Assembly (NCBI GenBank): GCA_029553165.1
Contig: JAKPCT010000280.1
Location: 1-41,362, forward strand
DNA length: 41,362 bases
Source: Bacillota bacterium
Lineage (GTDB): Bacteria; Bacillota; UBA4882; UBA8346
Direction of reading: 5' to 3'
Shown here: positions 40,589-41,362 of the stretch, piece after piece
How positions within the stretch are numbered: the stretch's first letter is position 1
How the letters are laid out: each line of letters begins with the position of its first letter
Notes under the pieces: generated by a model
What the model saw: only the letters and a program-made list of their open reading frames with translations
Databases searched by the model: none
Told to the model about the DNA's origin: nothing
Program-made: the position numbers and the translations under genes

Positions 40589-41362
40589 TCAATTAACAAT
40601 AATCAGTTCTTTCTTTTGTTCCTCTGTTAAACTGAGTTTTGTTGCATCTTTAGCCAGTATTTTTAGCTTTAAAATTTTGTTTTGACCAAATTTGGCATTA
40701 TCTAAATTTGTTTGCGTCAAATCAACATTTTCAAATCTTACTCCTCTCAGATCGGTATTTGATAAGTTTGCACCATTAAGATTTGCTGATAAAAAAAGAG
40801 AATTTCTAAGGTCCTGTCCGCTCAAATCTGCGTTCTCCAAAGATGTAAGTAGAAATTCAACCTTTTTTAAATTGGTATTTTTGATGATACAATTTGATAA
40901 ATTCGATTCTGAAAAGTCTGCTCCTTGAAAGTTGCAACCATCTATTTTTATATTACTCAAATCTGAATCCATTAAAGTTGAACCTTGAAAATTTGAATTT
41001 TTTATTGCTGTCGAATTAAAATTTGATTCAGACAGGTCAGCATTTTGAAAATTGGTGTTATCTATTTTAGCATCATTAAATTTAGTCCCAATAAGGCTGG
41101 CATCTTCAAAGTTGGCGTTTGACAGATCACATTTTGATAAATCCGCGTAATGCATAGTGATTTCTTCATAATCGCCGCCTGAAAGGTCTAATTCACGCAA
41201 TATCTCATATGAATAGGTGCCGTTCTTACTCTCCAGCCATGCAACTATCTCTTTTGAGTCTTTCTTTCGGATATCCTCTTTGTAGATTATTTCACTATAG
41301 CCCTTATATTCCCCGATCCTGACTTCCAGTACTTCTTCCTTTTCAATCAGTTTAAATTCTTC
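40589..41362 (-). CDS. Pentapeptide-repeat protein (5' end outside window)
   Basis: The frame is open from the right edge to the TAA at 40589-40591, at least 257 residues. The TTG at 41200 is internal: in-frame sequence upstream (VLEVRIGEYKGYSEIIYKED, EIVAWLESKNGTYSYEIL) is clearly coding. From about visible residue 65 to 230 runs an array of A(D/N)LSxx-type five-residue repeats (NANFEDASL, NADLSESNF, QGADFSESNL, SANLNGANL, NVDLTQTNL), about 30 in all, forming a right-handed square beta-helix. A helical tail (LSLTEEQKKEL) ends it. Pentapeptide proteins include DNA mimics and binding scaffolds; role here unknown. Confidence 0.85.
   Translation of the reverse strand, partial: EEFKLIEKEEVLEVRIGEYKGYSEIIYKEDIRKKDSKEIVAWLESKNGTYSYEILRELDLSGGDYEEITMHYADLSKCDLSNANFEDASLIGTKFNDAKIDNTNFQNADLSESNFNSTAIKNSNFQGSTLMDSDLSNIKIDGCNFQGADFSESNLSNCIIKNTNLKKVEFLLTSLENADLSGQDLRNSLFLSANLNGANLSNTDLRGVRFENVDLTQTNLDNAKFGQNKILKLKILAKDATKLSLTEEQKKELIIVN

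Noticed and set aside
40692..40928. Plus-strand ORF opposite the pentapeptide gene
   Set aside because: Periodic antisense shadow of the pentapeptide repeats, without a ribosome site.
1..41362. tRNA, rRNA, insertion sequence or prophage genes
   Set aside because: I looked for cloverleaf-like, transposase, integrase and terminal-repeat signals and saw none that could be supported.

Overview
The window looks like chromosome from a Gram-positive-type anaerobe of the Bacillota (clostridia-like). It has AT-rich intergenic DNA, strong GGAGG-type ribosome sites, frequent TTG and GTG starts, an FMN riboswitch on a ribD-ribE-ribBA-ribH operon, CsoR-type copper control, lipoproteins and a cytoplasmic/exported GH10 xylanase pair. 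The phylum is an inference from gene content; no rRNA or tRNA gene is present. Most genes are on the minus strand.

Region 1 (1-7.0 kb): the magnesium channel gene mgtE with a long leader holding a 37-codon ORF and a terminator-like hairpin; a tandem family of two-helix membrane proteins (four intact, two relics) with a stranded NAD-kinase-like fragment among them; a TPR membrane protein; an AIM24-family protein. Region 2 (7.0-14.7 kb): the FMN-riboswitch riboflavin operon, a set of small overlapping membrane/hypothetical genes, and purK-purE. Region 3 (14.9-18.3 kb, plus strand): a lipoprotein ending in a self-processing Hint domain, then two GH10 xylanase genes. Region 4 (18.3-27 kb): a ketopantoate-reductase-like gene; a membrane TIR protein with an outer DUF6273-like domain, divergent from an exported 15-repeat ankyrin protein; then copA-csoR-SDR behind a sigma-A promoter with a palindromic CsoR-type operator.

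Region 5 (27-32.7 kb): a MORN-like protein, two paralogous cysteine-patterned proteins of unknown family, a metallo-beta-lactamase-fold protein, an ORF interrupted by an in-frame TAG, a seven-blade propeller lipoprotein and a lipoprotein relic. Region 6 (32.7-41.4 kb): an HscC-like Hsp70 with a J-domain/TPR partner, then an accessory cluster with an Imm6-like immunity protein, an SseB-family protein, a frameshifted DUF1266-type gene, several small unknowns and a pentapeptide-repeat protein running off the right edge. This cluster carries at least three broken genes and resembles an orphan-immunity or gene-decay zone. The E. coli hscC-djlC-ybeU neighbourhood has the same protein classes.

The items most worth follow-up are the mgtE leader peptide, the Hint-terminated lipoprotein, the TIR-membrane-DUF6273 protein beside the exported ankyrin protein, the unknown paralogue pair at 28-30 kb, and the HscC/J/DUF1266 cluster.
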